Source: Desulfatibacillum alkenivorans DSM 16219 (GTDB lineage Bacteria > Desulfobacterota > Desulfobacteria > Desulfobacterales > Desulfatibacillaceae). From it: a stretch of 60,053 nt of DNA. Numbering within the stretch: position 1 is the stretch's first letter; each line of letters opens with the position of its first letter. Made by a program: the position numbers and the translations under genes. The DNA lies in the NCBI RefSeq assembly GCF_900142135.1, contig NZ_FQZU01000011.1, positions 1 through 60,053 on the forward strand, in the 5' to 3' direction. Shown here piece after piece: positions 26,858-36,258 of this stretch. Below the pieces are notes generated by a model, which ran no database searches, was not told the DNA's origin, and saw nothing but the letters and a program-made list of their open reading frames with translations.

Positions 26858-28240
26858 TTGAAAAAGAAGGGATTTCGTTTTTTAGGCTTGTTGGTTGGGA
26901 TAACGCTCGCGGTGGTTTTAGTCCCCGGAGGCTGGTACTTGTTTCAACGTATGGAGGGAAATGCGCCAACCATTCAATGGAAGGCGCCCATCACCCATGC
27001 GGGCTTATCCACCACCTTTGAAGGCGTGCTTGCAGACCCCGAAAACGGCTTGTCAGGCGTCCGGATCGTCCTGACCCGCCCCGGGGACAAGGAAGTGGAA
27101 GTTTTTTCCAAGGAATATCCCGCCAAAGGATTTCTGGGGCCGGGACAGGTCAAGAAAGACGCCATCTCGTTCACCATAGAGCCTGACAAGCTGAACATCA
27201 GCGACGGCGAGGCGGTGCTCCGGGTGAGCGCCAGGGACCGGTCTTTAAGGAGCTGGGCCAACGGCAACCTGTTTTATCAGGAATACCCTCTGACCATTGA
27301 CACCATGCCGCCGGCCATCTCCGTTCTGACCACAAGGCATTACCTGCGCCAGGGAGGCTCGGGGCTGGCCATTTACCGTCTTTCCGAAAAAGGCGTGAAA
27401 AACGGCGTCCAGGTGGGGGACAATTTTTTCCCCGGCTATTCCGGCGCATTCAGCGACCCGGACGTATACATGGCCTTTTTCGCCGTGGACAATGAACAGC
27501 CCACGGACACAAAAATAATGATACAGGCCGCGGATAAGGCCGGCAACATCGGCGCCGCCTCTTTTTCCTACCTGATCAATCCGGGCAATTTTCGCAAGGA
27601 CGTCATAAATATTTCAGACCGGTTTATGGAAATGGTCCTGCCTCAGTTCGAAGCGGGCAAAAGGGTCGATCCCAACGTTCCGCTCATCGATCGCTACCTG
27701 AAAATCAACAGGGAGCAAAGGCAAAGCGACTACGCCATCGCCGGCGCCATGTGCGAACACTCCAAACCTGTGATCTATTGGGACGGCGTTTTTTCGCGCC
27801 TGCCCAATTCGGCCAACCGGGCCAGGTTCGCAGACAGGCGGGAATACCGCTATAAAGGAGAAAACGTGGACCGTCAGGTGCACCTGGGTATTGATTTGGC
27901 CTCCGTCGCCCAATCCCCCGTGCCTGCGGCCAACAGCGGTATGGTGATTTTTGCGGCCCCACAGGGAATATACGGCCAGACCGTGTACATAGACCATGGT
28001 TTCGGCCTCATTTCCCAGTACTCCCATTTGTCCCGCATTGACGTGAATGAGGGGCAAAAGGTAGAAAAAAATCAGATTATCGGCCTGACCGGCAATACGG
28101 GGCTTGCCATTGGAGACCATTTGCACTTTGGCATGCTTGTGGGCGACACCTTTGTGAACCCCATTGAATGGTGGGACGCATCCTGGATAAAAAACAACGT
28201 GACCTCCAAGATCAACGCTGTTACAAAGGCCCTCCAGTAA
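26858..28240 (+). CDS. Secreted/periplasmic M23 family metallopeptidase
   Basis: The 460-residue protein begins with a single membrane helix or uncleaved signal (GFRFLGLLVGITLAVVLVPG) and ends in a peptidase M23 (LytM/NlpD-type) domain from about residue 340. Zinc ligands are visible as HLGIDLA (His, Asp) and HLHFGM (His-x-His). The region between is a beta-rich domain with Ig-like segments. M23 enzymes cut peptide cross-links in cell wall or act as amidase activators; the intact HxH and HxxxD sets suggest an active enzyme. The start is TTG at 26858 with AGGATAA upstream. It is divergent from kdsA. Confidence 0.88.
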   Translation: MKKKGFRFLGLLVGITLAVVLVPGGWYLFQRMEGNAPTIQWKAPITHAGLSTTFEGVLADPENGLSGVRIVLTRPGDKEVEVFSKEYPAKGFLGPGQVKKDAISFTIEPDKLNISDGEAVLRVSARDRSLRSWANGNLFYQEYPLTIDTMPPAISVLTTRHYLRQGGSGLAIYRLSEKGVKNGVQVGDNFFPGYSGAFSDPDVYMAFFAVDNEQPTDTKIMIQAADKAGNIGAASFSYLINPGNFRKDVINISDRFMEMVLPQFEAGKRVDPNVPLIDRYLKINREQRQSDYAIAGAMCEHSKPVIYWDGVFSRLPNSANRARFADRREYRYKGENVDRQVHLGIDLASVAQSPVPAANSGMVIFAAPQGIYGQTVYIDHGFGLISQYSHLSRIDVNEGQKVEKNQIIGLTGNTGLAIGDHLHFGMLVGDTFVNPIEWWDASWIKNNVTSKINAVTKALQ

Positions 28241-28335
28241 GTCCGCCCCTCAGGCAGGAGCGCGCGCCGGACGCCGCCGGAAACGGTATACAAAAAAGAA
28301 AAAAATGGGGTTTTCCCTGTTTTGGAGAATAAGTT

Positions 28336-29499
28336 ATGAGCGAGTTTAAAGTAAACAAGACCTACGCCGAGATTAACGAAAAAATCAAATCAGGCAAAGT
28401 GGTGGTGGTCACCGCAGAGGAAATGGTGGACATCGTCAAGGAAAACGGGCCGATTGAAGCGGCCAGGGAAGTGGACGTGGTCACCACAGGCACCTTCGCC
28501 CCCATGTGCTCCTCCGGCGCATTCATCAACTTCGGCCACTCCAAACCCGGCATCAAGGCCTCCAAGACCTGGCTGAACAACGTGCCCGCCTACGCCGGAA
28601 TCGCGGCGGTGGACTGCTACATCGGCGCCACCGAACCCTGCGAGGAAGACCCCCTCAACAGGGTGCACCCCGGGGAGTTCAATTACGGCGGCGGCCATGT
28701 GATTCACGACCTCATCGCAGGCGAAGAGGTGCACCTCCTGGCAACGGCTTACGGCACCCAGTGCTACCCCAACCGCCGGATCGAAAAAATGGTCACCCTC
28801 AAGGATTTGCCCTACGCGGTTTTGTGCAACCCAAGAAACGCCTACCAAAACTACGCCTGCGCCATAAACATGAGCACCAAAACCGTTTACACCTATATGG
28901 GCGTGCTCAAACCCAGGGCCTCCAACGCCAACTACTCCACGTCGGGCCAGCTATCCCCCTTGTTCAACGATCCATTGTGCAAAACAATCGGAATCGGCAC
29001 AAAGATCTTCATGGGGGGCGGCGTCGGCTGGGTCTCCTTCCAGGGAACCCAATACAACCCCAACGTGGAATCCACGCCCATGGGAGCGCCGGTCCGCCCG
29101 GCCCGCACCCTGATGCTCACGGGGGACATGAAAACCATGAACCCCAAATTCGTGGTGGGGGTAAGCATCCTGGGCTACGGCCCCTCCCTGTCCATGGGCG
29201 TGGGAATCCCCATTCCCATATTGAACGAGGAGATGGCCGCTTACACAGGCGTGGGCAACGACGATCTGTTCACCCAGATCTTTGATTACGGAAACGACTA
29301 CCCCGCGGGCAACGCCAAGAGCCTCCAGCAAGTCAGCTATGCGGAGCTCATGAGCGGATCAATCCGCTTCCAAGGGAAAGACGTGCCCACATCGCCCCTG
29401 TCCAGCATTGTCCTGGCCCGTGAAATCTGCGACATCTTAAAAACCCAGATTACAGAGGGCGATTTTTTGATCACCGAACCTCAGGGAATGCTGCCCTGA
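28336..29499 (+). CDS. DUF39 homocysteine biosynthesis protein
   Basis: The 387-residue protein matches the HcyBio (DUF39) family, needed in methanogens and many anaerobes, including sulfate reducers, to form homocysteine directly from aspartate semialdehyde and sulfide. Typical segments are VVTTGTFAPMCSSGAFINFG (Cys near residue 59), VDCYIGATEPCEEDP, FNYGGGHVIHDLIAG, CNPRNAYQNYACA and MGGGVGWVSFQGTQYNPN. Several conserved cysteines are kept. The gene has no ferredoxin-CBS partner gene beside it. It supports an anaerobic, sulfide-rich lifestyle. Confidence 0.9.
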   Translation: MSEFKVNKTYAEINEKIKSGKVVVVTAEEMVDIVKENGPIEAAREVDVVTTGTFAPMCSSGAFINFGHSKPGIKASKTWLNNVPAYAGIAAVDCYIGATEPCEEDPLNRVHPGEFNYGGGHVIHDLIAGEEVHLLATAYGTQCYPNRRIEKMVTLKDLPYAVLCNPRNAYQNYACAINMSTKTVYTYMGVLKPRASNANYSTSGQLSPLFNDPLCKTIGIGTKIFMGGGVGWVSFQGTQYNPNVESTPMGAPVRPARTLMLTGDMKTMNPKFVVGVSILGYGPSLSMGVGIPIPILNEEMAAYTGVGNDDLFTQIFDYGNDYPAGNAKSLQQVSYAELMSGSIRFQGKDVPTSPLSSIVLAREICDILKTQITEGDFLITEPQGMLP

Positions 29500-29556
29500 G
29501 TCCATGCTTTCGGGATATTAATGTAAAACTCTTCCACTTGCGACGCCCGAGGAATT

Positions 29557-30225
29557 TTGAAACCGAAAAAAGAACAGAAAACGGAAAAACCCAAAGCCGC
29601 TCCTGAACCGGACGAACAATTCGAAAAGCCCAGGGGAATTATCAGAGAAAATCTGGAAGCTCTCTTAATCGCCTTGCTGCTGGCCCTGTTCATCCGCGCC
29701 TTTTTGGTGGCCCCGTTTAAAATTCCCTCGGGCTCCATGGAAGACACGCTCCTGATCGGAGACCAGATCTTCGTGAGCAAGTTTTCCTATGGAGTCAGGC
29801 TTCCATTTTCCAACAAAGTCCTGATTCCCACGGGCGAGCCCGATCACGGAGACATCATCGTCTTCATCTTCCCGCTGAACCGCAAGCTGGACTATGTCAA
29901 ACGGGTCATCGGCCTGCCCGGGGACGAGGTGCAGGTGCATCAGGGAATCGTTTACATTAATAAGAAACGGTACGAAAAGCAGTGGGGCATATTAAAAGGC
30001 CCGGAAAACCCGGGCATGCCACAATTCCGTGATTTCGGGCCTATTACCGTGCCGGAAAACTGCTTGTTCGCCATGGGGGACAACCGGGATAACAGCAGCG
30101 ACAGCCGGTATTGGGGTTTTGTACCTTACGAAAACCTGAGAGGCCGAGCCTTTATGATATACTATTCCAAGGATAAAAGCATTTTCGACGTCCGTTGGAA
30201 CAGAATAGCAAAAATACTCCATTAG
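29557..30225 (+). CDS. lepB: Signal peptidase I
   Basis: LepB cleaves signal peptides of exported proteins. The 222-residue protein has a cytoplasmic charged N-terminus, one membrane helix (ALLIALLLALFIRAFLVAPF), the catalytic Ser in PSGSMEDTLL, the catalytic Lys in LDYVKRVIGLPGD, and GDNRDNSSDSRYWGFVP. The start is TTG with GAGGAATT upstream. It is intact. It is likely co-transcribed with pyrC, which starts 38 bases after its stop. Confidence 0.95.
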   Translation: MKPKKEQKTEKPKAAPEPDEQFEKPRGIIRENLEALLIALLLALFIRAFLVAPFKIPSGSMEDTLLIGDQIFVSKFSYGVRLPFSNKVLIPTGEPDHGDIIVFIFPLNRKLDYVKRVIGLPGDEVQVHQGIVYINKKRYEKQWGILKGPENPGMPQFRDFGPITVPENCLFAMGDNRDNSSDSRYWGFVPYENLRGRAFMIYYSKDKSIFDVRWNRIAKILH

Positions 30226-30263
30226 TTGTTTGTCGCTTTAAAAACCGAAAGGAGACCGGGGCG

Positions 30264-31565
30264 TTGGATGCCAAACCCTATCTGATCTTCCGGGGCGCCC
30301 ATATCGTGGACCCCATCAACCGGATCGACGCCGCAATGGACGTCATTGTGGAGGGCGATTGCATTCACAGCCTGGTGTACCCCGGATCCGAAAATACATG
30401 GCCGCAGCCCTGTGAAGTCATTGACTGCACGGGGCTGACGGCCGTCCCCGGCCTGGTGGACATGCACGTGCACCTGCGGGAGCCCGGGCAGGAGCACAAG
30501 GAAACCATCGAGACGGGAACCCTGGCCGCAGTCTCCGGGGGCTTCACCGCAGTCTGCTGCATGCCCAACACCTCTCCGGCCAACGACTCGCCGGAAATAC
30601 TCCGGCAAATTTTAAGCACCGCCAAAAACCAAGGGCGTTGCAAGGTCTATCCCGCATGCGCCGTCACCCGCGGCCTGAGCGGACAAACCCTGGTGGACTT
30701 TGAAACCCTGGCCCAAGAAGGCGCCGTCGCCTTCACCGACGACGGCATGCCCGTCAAGAACCCGGACGCAATGCGCCAGGCCCTTAAACGGGCCTCCGCC
30801 CTTGGCCGTCCCATATTAAGCCATTGCGAAGAAATGCCGCTTGTAGGCGGCGGAGTTATGAACCTGGGGCCCGCAGCCGAAAAACTGGGCCGAAAAGGCA
30901 TTCCAAACACCGCGGAAAGCGTGATGGTGGAGCGGGATATCGAACTGTGCCGCGAGACCGGCGCCGCCGTGCACATCTGCCATGTGAGCACGCGGGAATC
31001 GGTCCTGGCCCTGGAAAAGGCCAAAGACGAAGGGCTGCCCGTGACCGCGGAAACCGCGCCCCATTATTTTATGCTCACGGATGACGCAGTGGCCGAAAAA
31101 GGCGCCAACGCCAAAATGAATCCGCCCCTCAGGTCGGAAAACGACCGCCAGGCCATTCGCCGGGCTCTGGCCGAAGGAACCATCGACGCCATCGCCACGG
31201 ACCATGCGCCCCATTCGGCGAAGGAAAAAAGCGCGCCGTTTGAAAATGCGCCCAACGGCATCATCGGCCTGGAGACGGCCCTGCCCCTGTCCCTGTCCCT
31301 GGTGCATGACGGGGTCATCAGCCTGGCGGACATGGTCATGAAAATGTCCGTCAACCCCTCCAGGATCCTGGGGCTGGCGCCTTCCGGCCTTTGCAAGGGC
31401 GCGACCGCGGACATCACCTTTATTGATTTGAACAAGGTTTATGAGGTGAACCCGGATCGTTTTGCATCCAAAAGCAGAAACACGCCCTTTGACGGCATGA
31501 AACTGACCGGCGCGGCAGCCATGACCGTGGTTGACGGAAAGATTCAATATAAATGCAGCGCCTAA
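30264..31565 (+). CDS. pyrC: Dihydroorotase
   Basis: PyrC closes carbamoyl aspartate to dihydroorotate in pyrimidine synthesis. The TTG at 30264 is chosen because AAAGGAG lies 10 bases before it; a TTG at 30195 would start inside lepB. The 433-residue product is a class I dihydroorotase with the metal motif VDMHVHLREPG (HxH), KETIETGTLAAVSGGFTA, SHCEE, ICHVSTRESV and TDHAPH. All metal ligands are present. Confidence 0.93.
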   Translation: MDAKPYLIFRGAHIVDPINRIDAAMDVIVEGDCIHSLVYPGSENTWPQPCEVIDCTGLTAVPGLVDMHVHLREPGQEHKETIETGTLAAVSGGFTAVCCMPNTSPANDSPEILRQILSTAKNQGRCKVYPACAVTRGLSGQTLVDFETLAQEGAVAFTDDGMPVKNPDAMRQALKRASALGRPILSHCEEMPLVGGGVMNLGPAAEKLGRKGIPNTAESVMVERDIELCRETGAAVHICHVSTRESVLALEKAKDEGLPVTAETAPHYFMLTDDAVAEKGANAKMNPPLRSENDRQAIRRALAEGTIDAIATDHAPHSAKEKSAPFENAPNGIIGLETALPLSLSLVHDGVISLADMVMKMSVNPSRILGLAPSGLCKGATADITFIDLNKVYEVNPDRFASKSRNTPFDGMKLTGAAAMTVVDGKIQYKCSA

Positions 31566-31587
31566 CCCCCTACGGATACAATATGCC

Positions 31588-32988
31588 ATGATTGCTAAAT
31601 CTCCCCATAAAATTCTGATTGTTGATGATGAACTGGGCATGCGTGAATTCCTGGGCCTGATGCTTGAAAGAGACGGTTACGAGGTCTCCACCGCCGGAGG
31701 CGGCAGAGAAGCCCTTGGCCTTTTAAAAAAGCATTCCTATGATTTGCTTTTATGCGATATCCGTTTGGGAGACATCTCCGGCCTGGAAGTGCTCAGGATG
31801 GCCATGGGGCTTAACCCCAAGCCGGTCGTAATCATGATATCCGCCTTTTCCAGCACGGAATCGGCCGTCAAGGCCATGAACGAAGGCGCTTTTGACTACA
31901 TCCCCAAACCCTTTGACAATGATGAACTGCGAGACACCATCGCCAACGCCCTGGAGCGCAAAACCCTGGAAAGGGAAAAGCAAATCCTGGAAGAAGAGCT
32001 GGCGGCCACCTCCCATTTCGGCGGCATTGTGGGCAACAGCCCGGCCATGACCAGGGTGTACGACCTGATTCGCCAGGCGGCGCCCACCCGCACGAACATT
32101 CTTATTACCGGGGAATCCGGAACAGGCAAGGAATTGATCGCCCGGGCCATACATGGGGAGAGCCGGCGGGCCAAGGCCCCTTTTGTGCCCATCCACTGCG
32201 GGGGCATTCCCGAAACCCTCATGGAAAGCGAACTTTTCGGGCACGTAAAAGGCGCTTTCACCGGGGCTATCCACGAAAAGCAGGGGCTGTTCACCGCCGC
32301 CAACGGAGGAACCGTGTTCCTGGACGAAATCGGAGAACTTTCCCTGGCCATTCAGGTCAAGCTGCTGCGCGTCATCCAGGAAAGGGTCTGCCGCCCGGTG
32401 GGCGCCACCCAGGACGTGGAAGTGGACATCCGCATTCTTTCAGCCACCAACCGCCAACTGGAAAAGGAAGTGATTGAAGGGCGTTTTCGCGAGGATTTGT
32501 TTTACCGTTTGAACGTTATCGAAATCCGCGTTCCCCCTTTAAGGGAAAGGAAGGACGACCTGCGCCTTTTGGCCCAGCATTTCCTGGAAAAATACTCCCG
32601 GGAAATGGGCAAAGCAATCTCCAAAATGTCTTCCTACGCTGTCAATCTGCTCCAGCGCTACCCTTTTCCCGGCAACGTCCGGGAGTTGGAAAACATGATC
32701 GAACGAAGCGTGGCCCTTTCCAACACAAACATCATCCTGCCTGACAGCCTGGCTCTCTCCTCTCATAAAATGTCCAGAAACGCGGATGAAAAGCCTTCCT
32801 GGGACCAGATGATTTCCGTGCCGTCCTCCGGCCTTAACATCGACGACGTGCTGTCGGAAGTGGAGAAAGTCTGCCTGGACAAAGCCTTGGAAACGGCGGG
32901 GGGAGTGAAGCATAAAGCAGCCAAACTTCTTGGAATCAGTATAGATTCTTTCAGATACCGCTACGACAAGTATAATCCGTCCTCTTAG
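31588..32988 (+). CDS. pilR: PilR-like sigma-54 response regulator
   Basis: The 466-residue protein (start ATG 31588, MIAKSPHKILIVDDELGMRE) has a receiver domain with phospho-acceptor Asp in LLLCDIRLG, a sigma-54 AAA+ domain with [14 protein letters not shown] and FLDEIGEL, and a Fis-type helix-turn-helix ending [20 protein letters not shown]. The last segment is like PilR, which activates pilin transcription. A pilin gene with a consensus sigma-54 promoter lies 2.4 kb downstream, consistent with that role. A PilS-type histidine kinase is not in the window. A longer open frame start at 31531 overlaps pyrC and is unlikely. Confidence 0.8.
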   Translation: MIAKSPHKILIVDDELGMREFLGLMLERDGYEVSTAGGGREALGLLKKHSYDLLLCDIRLGDISGLEVLRMAMGLNPKPVVIMISAFSSTESAVKAMNEGAFDYIPKPFDNDELRDTIANALERKTLEREKQILEEELAATSHFGGIVGNSPAMTRVYDLIRQAAPTRTNILITGESGTGKELIARAIHGESRRAKAPFVPIHCGGIPETLMESELFGHVKGAFTGAIHEKQGLFTAANGGTVFLDEIGELSLAIQVKLLRVIQERVCRPVGATQDVEVDIRILSATNRQLEKEVIEGRFREDLFYRLNVIEIRVPPLRERKDDLRLLAQHFLEKYSREMGKAISKMSSYAVNLLQRYPFPGNVRELENMIERSVALSNTNIILPDSLALSSHKMSRNADEKPSWDQMISVPSSGLNIDDVLSEVEKVCLDKALETAGGVKHKAAKLLGISIDSFRYRYDKYNPSS

Positions 32989-33015
32989 CGGGCGGCAGTT
33001 AACCTGGAACCTGTA

Positions 33016-35022
33016 ATGAAAACAGCGCGCATCGACCTATTGCTATGCATGGGCTTAGTCGCTCTTGTCGCAACGGTTTACCACACCATTCCCCATACCG
33101 GTTTTTTCCTTTATGACGACTCCTTGTACGTCTACGAAAACCCGGCCATGAGCCTGGGGCTTTCCTGGGAGGGCGTCAAATGGGCTTTCACCACCACCAG
33201 GGGCGGATTCTGGATCCCGGTAACCTGGCTGTCCCTTTTGACGGACGCTCAGATTTTCGGCCTTAACCCGGGCGGCTTCCACCTGACCAACATTCTCCTT
33301 CACGCCCTTAACACCCTTCTGCTCTTTGCGGTCCTGAACAAAATGACGGGCGCCCCCTTTAAAAGCGCTTTCGCCGCCGCTCTGTTCGCGGTGCATCCCA
33401 TGCATGTGGAGTCCGTGGCATGGATAACGGAACGCAAGGACGTGCTTTTCGGGCTGTTTTGGCTGCTCTCCATGGGGGCGTATTTAAAATTTGTCAAAAA
33501 CCCCGGATGGAAAAACTACGCGCTCATTCTCCTTTTGTTTATTCTGGGCCTCATGGCCAAGCCCATGATGGTCACCCTGCCCTTTGCCTTGCTTTTGCTG
33601 GATTATTGGCCCCTGAAACGCATCTCCCCGGAGGAAATTACCCAAGCCCCTAAAAGAATATGGGCGTTGGTCAGGGAAAAAACCCCCCTCTTCGCCGTTT
33701 CCCTGGTGTTTTCCCTGGCGACCTTTATTTTGCAGCGCCATGTCGGCGCCGTGGCCTCGCTGGAAGGGGCGCCCCTGTCCTTCAGAATCCCCAACGCCTT
33801 CATCTCCTATTTTAAATACGCCTATCACACCTTGTGGCCCGTTGACATCGCGGTCTATTACCCCATACCGGAAAATCCCCTTCCCCACTGGATGTGGATC
33901 GGCGCCTTGCTGATCCTGGCCGCCGTAACCTTCCTGGCCGCTTTTCGATGGAAGACCGACAGATGCCTCATAGTAGGGTGGCTCTTCTTTTTGGGGGTCA
34001 TGTTCCCGGTTATCGGCGTCAGCCAGTCCGGCCCCCAGGCCATGGCCGCCCGGTTCATGTATATTCCGGCAATAGGCCTTTATATCATGGCGGCTTGGGG
34101 AGGCCCGGAGCTTTTCAGGCGGGCGCCTTCAAAGAAGGCCGTCGCCGCCGGCGCAGGAATTGGGCTTGTCCTCGCCCTCACCCTCCTTGGGTACAACCAG
34201 GCCCGCGCCTGGGAGGACGGGATAGCCTTGATGAAGCGATCCATGCAGATCACCGGCGAAAATCCCTTTGCTTCCTATCTTATAGGGGTGGCCGCCCTTC
34301 GCAAGCAGGATTACCCCGCCGCCGAAAAATACCTGAGGGAATCCCTGACCCTGAAGGAAAAGCGAAAGGACGCCCTGGAAGGCCTGAGCATCGCCCTGAA
34401 CAGACAGGGAAAAACCGAAGAAGCCATAACATGCATCAAAAAGGCCCTGGAAATCGAACCCGATTCCATAAAAGCGAAAAGCTACCTGGGAACCTATTAT
34501 TTTAAGGCGGGCTTTTACGAAGACGGGCGGAAGATACGCGACGAAGTCGTTCAGGCCGATCCGAAGGAGGCGATCGTCCTTTATAATATCGCAACCATGT
34601 TCTTTGACCAAATGGACTACAAAAACGCAAAAACCTGGTTTCAAAAAAACATCAAGGCAAACCCATTCATGTATGAAGCCTATACCTTTCTGGGGGCCAT
34701 CGCCTTAAAGCAGGGAGAAACGGACGCCGCCCTGGCCAACTACCTTGAAGCCCTGAACCTGCACCCCGACCTGCCCCAAGTCCATAACCTGGTGGGCCTC
34801 CTTTATATAAAAAAAGGATTGGCGGCCCCCGCCGAGGCGCATTTTAGGGAATCCATGCGGCAGGCCCCCGGCTTTTTGGACGCCCCCTACAACCTGGCTT
34901 GTCTCTATGATCTCATGGGAAACGAGCAAGCGGCCCAGGCTTTGTTGAAAACGCTGATTAAAACCGCGCCCCAATATCAGGAGGCCATAGACAAGCTGGA
35001 GCAGATCCGGAATAACAACTAG
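33016..35022 (+). CDS. TMTC-like multi-pass membrane protein with C-terminal TPR repeats
   Basis: The 668-residue protein has about 10-12 membrane helices in residues 1-390 and a chain of TPR repeats from about 415 to the end (AEKYLRESLTLKEKRKDALE, EEAITCIKKALEIEPDSIKA and others). The N-terminal loop FFLYDDSLYVYENP carries the paired Asp seen in GT-C glycosyltransferases, and the layout matches TMTC/PMT-like proteins, which O-mannosylate proteins from lipid-linked sugars. Substrate is unknown. Its place between a PilR-like gene and a pilin gene suggests a pilin or other surface protein as acceptor; that is inference. Confidence 0.78.
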   Translation: MKTARIDLLLCMGLVALVATVYHTIPHTGFFLYDDSLYVYENPAMSLGLSWEGVKWAFTTTRGGFWIPVTWLSLLTDAQIFGLNPGGFHLTNILLHALNTLLLFAVLNKMTGAPFKSAFAAALFAVHPMHVESVAWITERKDVLFGLFWLLSMGAYLKFVKNPGWKNYALILLLFILGLMAKPMMVTLPFALLLLDYWPLKRISPEEITQAPKRIWALVREKTPLFAVSLVFSLATFILQRHVGAVASLEGAPLSFRIPNAFISYFKYAYHTLWPVDIAVYYPIPENPLPHWMWIGALLILAAVTFLAAFRWKTDRCLIVGWLFFLGVMFPVIGVSQSGPQAMAARFMYIPAIGLYIMAAWGGPELFRRAPSKKAVAAGAGIGLVLALTLLGYNQARAWEDGIALMKRSMQITGENPFASYLIGVAALRKQDYPAAEKYLRESLTLKEKRKDALEGLSIALNRQGKTEEAITCIKKALEIEPDSIKAKSYLGTYYFKAGFYEDGRKIRDEVVQADPKEAIVLYNIATMFFDQMDYKNAKTWFQKNIKANPFMYEAYTFLGAIALKQGETDAALANYLEALNLHPDLPQVHNLVGLLYIKKGLAAPAEAHFRESMRQAPGFLDAPYNLACLYDLMGNEQAAQALLKTLIKTAPQYQEAIDKLEQIRNNN

Positions 35023-35198
35023 CTGATTTTATTAAATATTTACTATTTTATTAAAATACTATCATCAAAAAATGATTTTTTGTGTAAAAATTGATTTTTG
35101 CTATGTCATATTTCGCACCATCCTTATGAAATATATCACACCAAAAAGAAAGAATGCGTTTGCGCTTCATGGGCGCAGGGGAATTTTCCCGCCTCGAA

Positions 35199-35235
35199 GC
35201 GGTGAAAATCCCCAGGACCGGGTGATTTTCACCGC
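35199..35235. repeat. Perfect 12-bp hairpin with the GCGGTGAAAATC motif
   Basis: GCGGTGAAAATC and GATTTTCACCGC form a perfect stem around CCCAGGACCGGGT, whose ends can also pair. A GGGGAAAAATCCCC palindrome follows at about 35242-35255. The same GCGGTGAAAATCCCC motif recurs at 49648-49683. The element lies in a 496-base gap between the TMTC-like gene and the pilin gene; the first ~150 bases of the gap are AT-rich and hold no gene that I can see. Confidence 0.6.
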
Positions 35236-35341
35236 ACTCCTCGGGGAAAAATCCCCGCGTTTCTCGCCCCTCCCGTGCCTCCCATCTTTTAATTATCTGT
35301 TTTCACAGCAATTTCAACTTTAATAAAATATTTATAAACTT

Positions 35342-35357
35342 TGGCACACTAACTGCT
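35342..35357 (+). promoter_or_regulatory. Sigma-54 promoter of the pilin gene
   Basis: TGGCACACTAACTGCT matches the -24/-12 consensus, with GG (35343-35344) and GC (35355-35356) at the correct offset. Transcription would start near 35368, giving a leader of about 150 bases before the pilin ATG. Pilin genes of many proteobacteria use this promoter class together with PilR. Confidence 0.75.
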
Positions 35358-35379
35358 TATACATAAGACCGAACGACGA

Positions 35380-35417
35380 CGCTGGAAATTTCAGCGAGCC
35401 TCTCTTCCGGGAGGAAG
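35380..35417 (+). promoter_or_regulatory. Structured 5' leader of the pilin mRNA
   Basis: Two short hairpins lie just after the predicted start site: CGCTG-gaaattt-CAGCG (35380-35396) and CTTCC-GGGA-GGAAG (35404-35417). No riboswitch consensus that I know (for example GEMM for cyclic di-GMP) is recognisable. They may simply stabilise an abundant mRNA. Confidence 0.4.
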
Positions 35418-35518
35418 TTTACAGGAAAATTGGCGAGCTGAAACACATTTTATTAACTTAGCAACATGCTTTTTTAAAGCATCACACACACAACATCCAA
35501 AAACAGGAGGAAAGACAA

Positions 35519-35902
35519 ATGATGCAAAAACTGACGAAAAAAGAATCTGGTTTCACCCTGATCGAGCTCATGATCGTTATCGCAATTATCGGCATCCTGG
35601 CCGCTATTGCCATCCCGAACTTTATCGCCTACCGCAAAAAGGCTTACGACAAAGCCGCCATGACCGATTTGCACAACCTGAACCAATCCATTCTGGCCTA
35701 CTACACTGAAGAAGGCAAAGAAGGCGTCGTCATGACCCTCGACGTTGCCAAGACCGCAAAAGCAGGCTTCAGGCAGACCTCCAACGTCACCGTTACCGTC
35801 GACGGCGGCACCGGCCAGAACGACTGGTCCATCACCACCAAGCATGGCCAGGGCGACAAAACCTACACCATGACCGCCAACCAGACCTTGACCGTGGATT
35901 AA
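35519..35902 (+). CDS. pilA: Type IV major pilin-like protein
   Basis: The 127-residue prepilin has a short leader ending in Gly, then FTLIELMIVIAIIGILAAIA, the prepilin peptidase site with Glu5 and the hydrophobic assembly helix. The C-terminal part is a small beta-rich domain without the usual disulfide-forming cysteines. AGGAGG precedes the start. A sigma-54 promoter, a structured leader and a strong terminator frame it as a single-gene unit, so high expression is likely. No pilus assembly genes (pilB, C, M-Q) are in the window. Size is close to pilins of Myxococcus/Geobacter relatives, neither the very short nor the long type. Confidence 0.93.
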   Translation: MMQKLTKKESGFTLIELMIVIAIIGILAAIAIPNFIAYRKKAYDKAAMTDLHNLNQSILAYYTEEGKEGVVMTLDVAKTAKAGFRQTSNVTVTVDGGTGQNDWSITTKHGQGDKTYTMTANQTLTVD

Positions 35903-35921
35903 TCTTAATCCATCGGATTTT

Positions 35922-35957
35922 AAAAAGGGGATGCCTTCGGGCGTCCCCTTTTTTTTA
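35922..35957 (+). terminator. Strong intrinsic terminator after the pilin gene
   Basis: AAAAAGGGGATGCC and GGGCGTCCCC form a GC-rich hairpin with a CTTCGG-type loop, followed by eight Ts. It is 20 bases after the pilin stop codon and is a textbook terminator. Confidence 0.9.
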
Positions 35958-36258
35958 TGAACTCCCTGCATGCGCACGATGGGTTGCTTGTTTTTCGCGT
36001 TATATTAATTATTCATGAAAGATACACGCTCCATTTCAATGCGCCGCCCTTTCCTTCCCCAATCCCATTAGCCCCAAAACCCCTTCTAAAAAAAGACGTC
36101 CTTTGAAATGCGCCGGAATGTTTTCAACTTGCCACCGTCTTCCGACTTTGATAACCGTGTTAGTATAAATTAATGGCAGGAAATCATCGAATTTTTGAAA
36201 ATGGATCTGATGAGGGAGTCTTTCCCGAAAAAAGGGCGCTGATCTGAGGAGGCCGCAC

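Noticed and set aside
35380-35450. Cyclic di-GMP (GEMM) riboswitch in the pilin leader
   Set aside because: The conserved GEMM core segments and tetraloop receptor are not found; only two short hairpins are visible.
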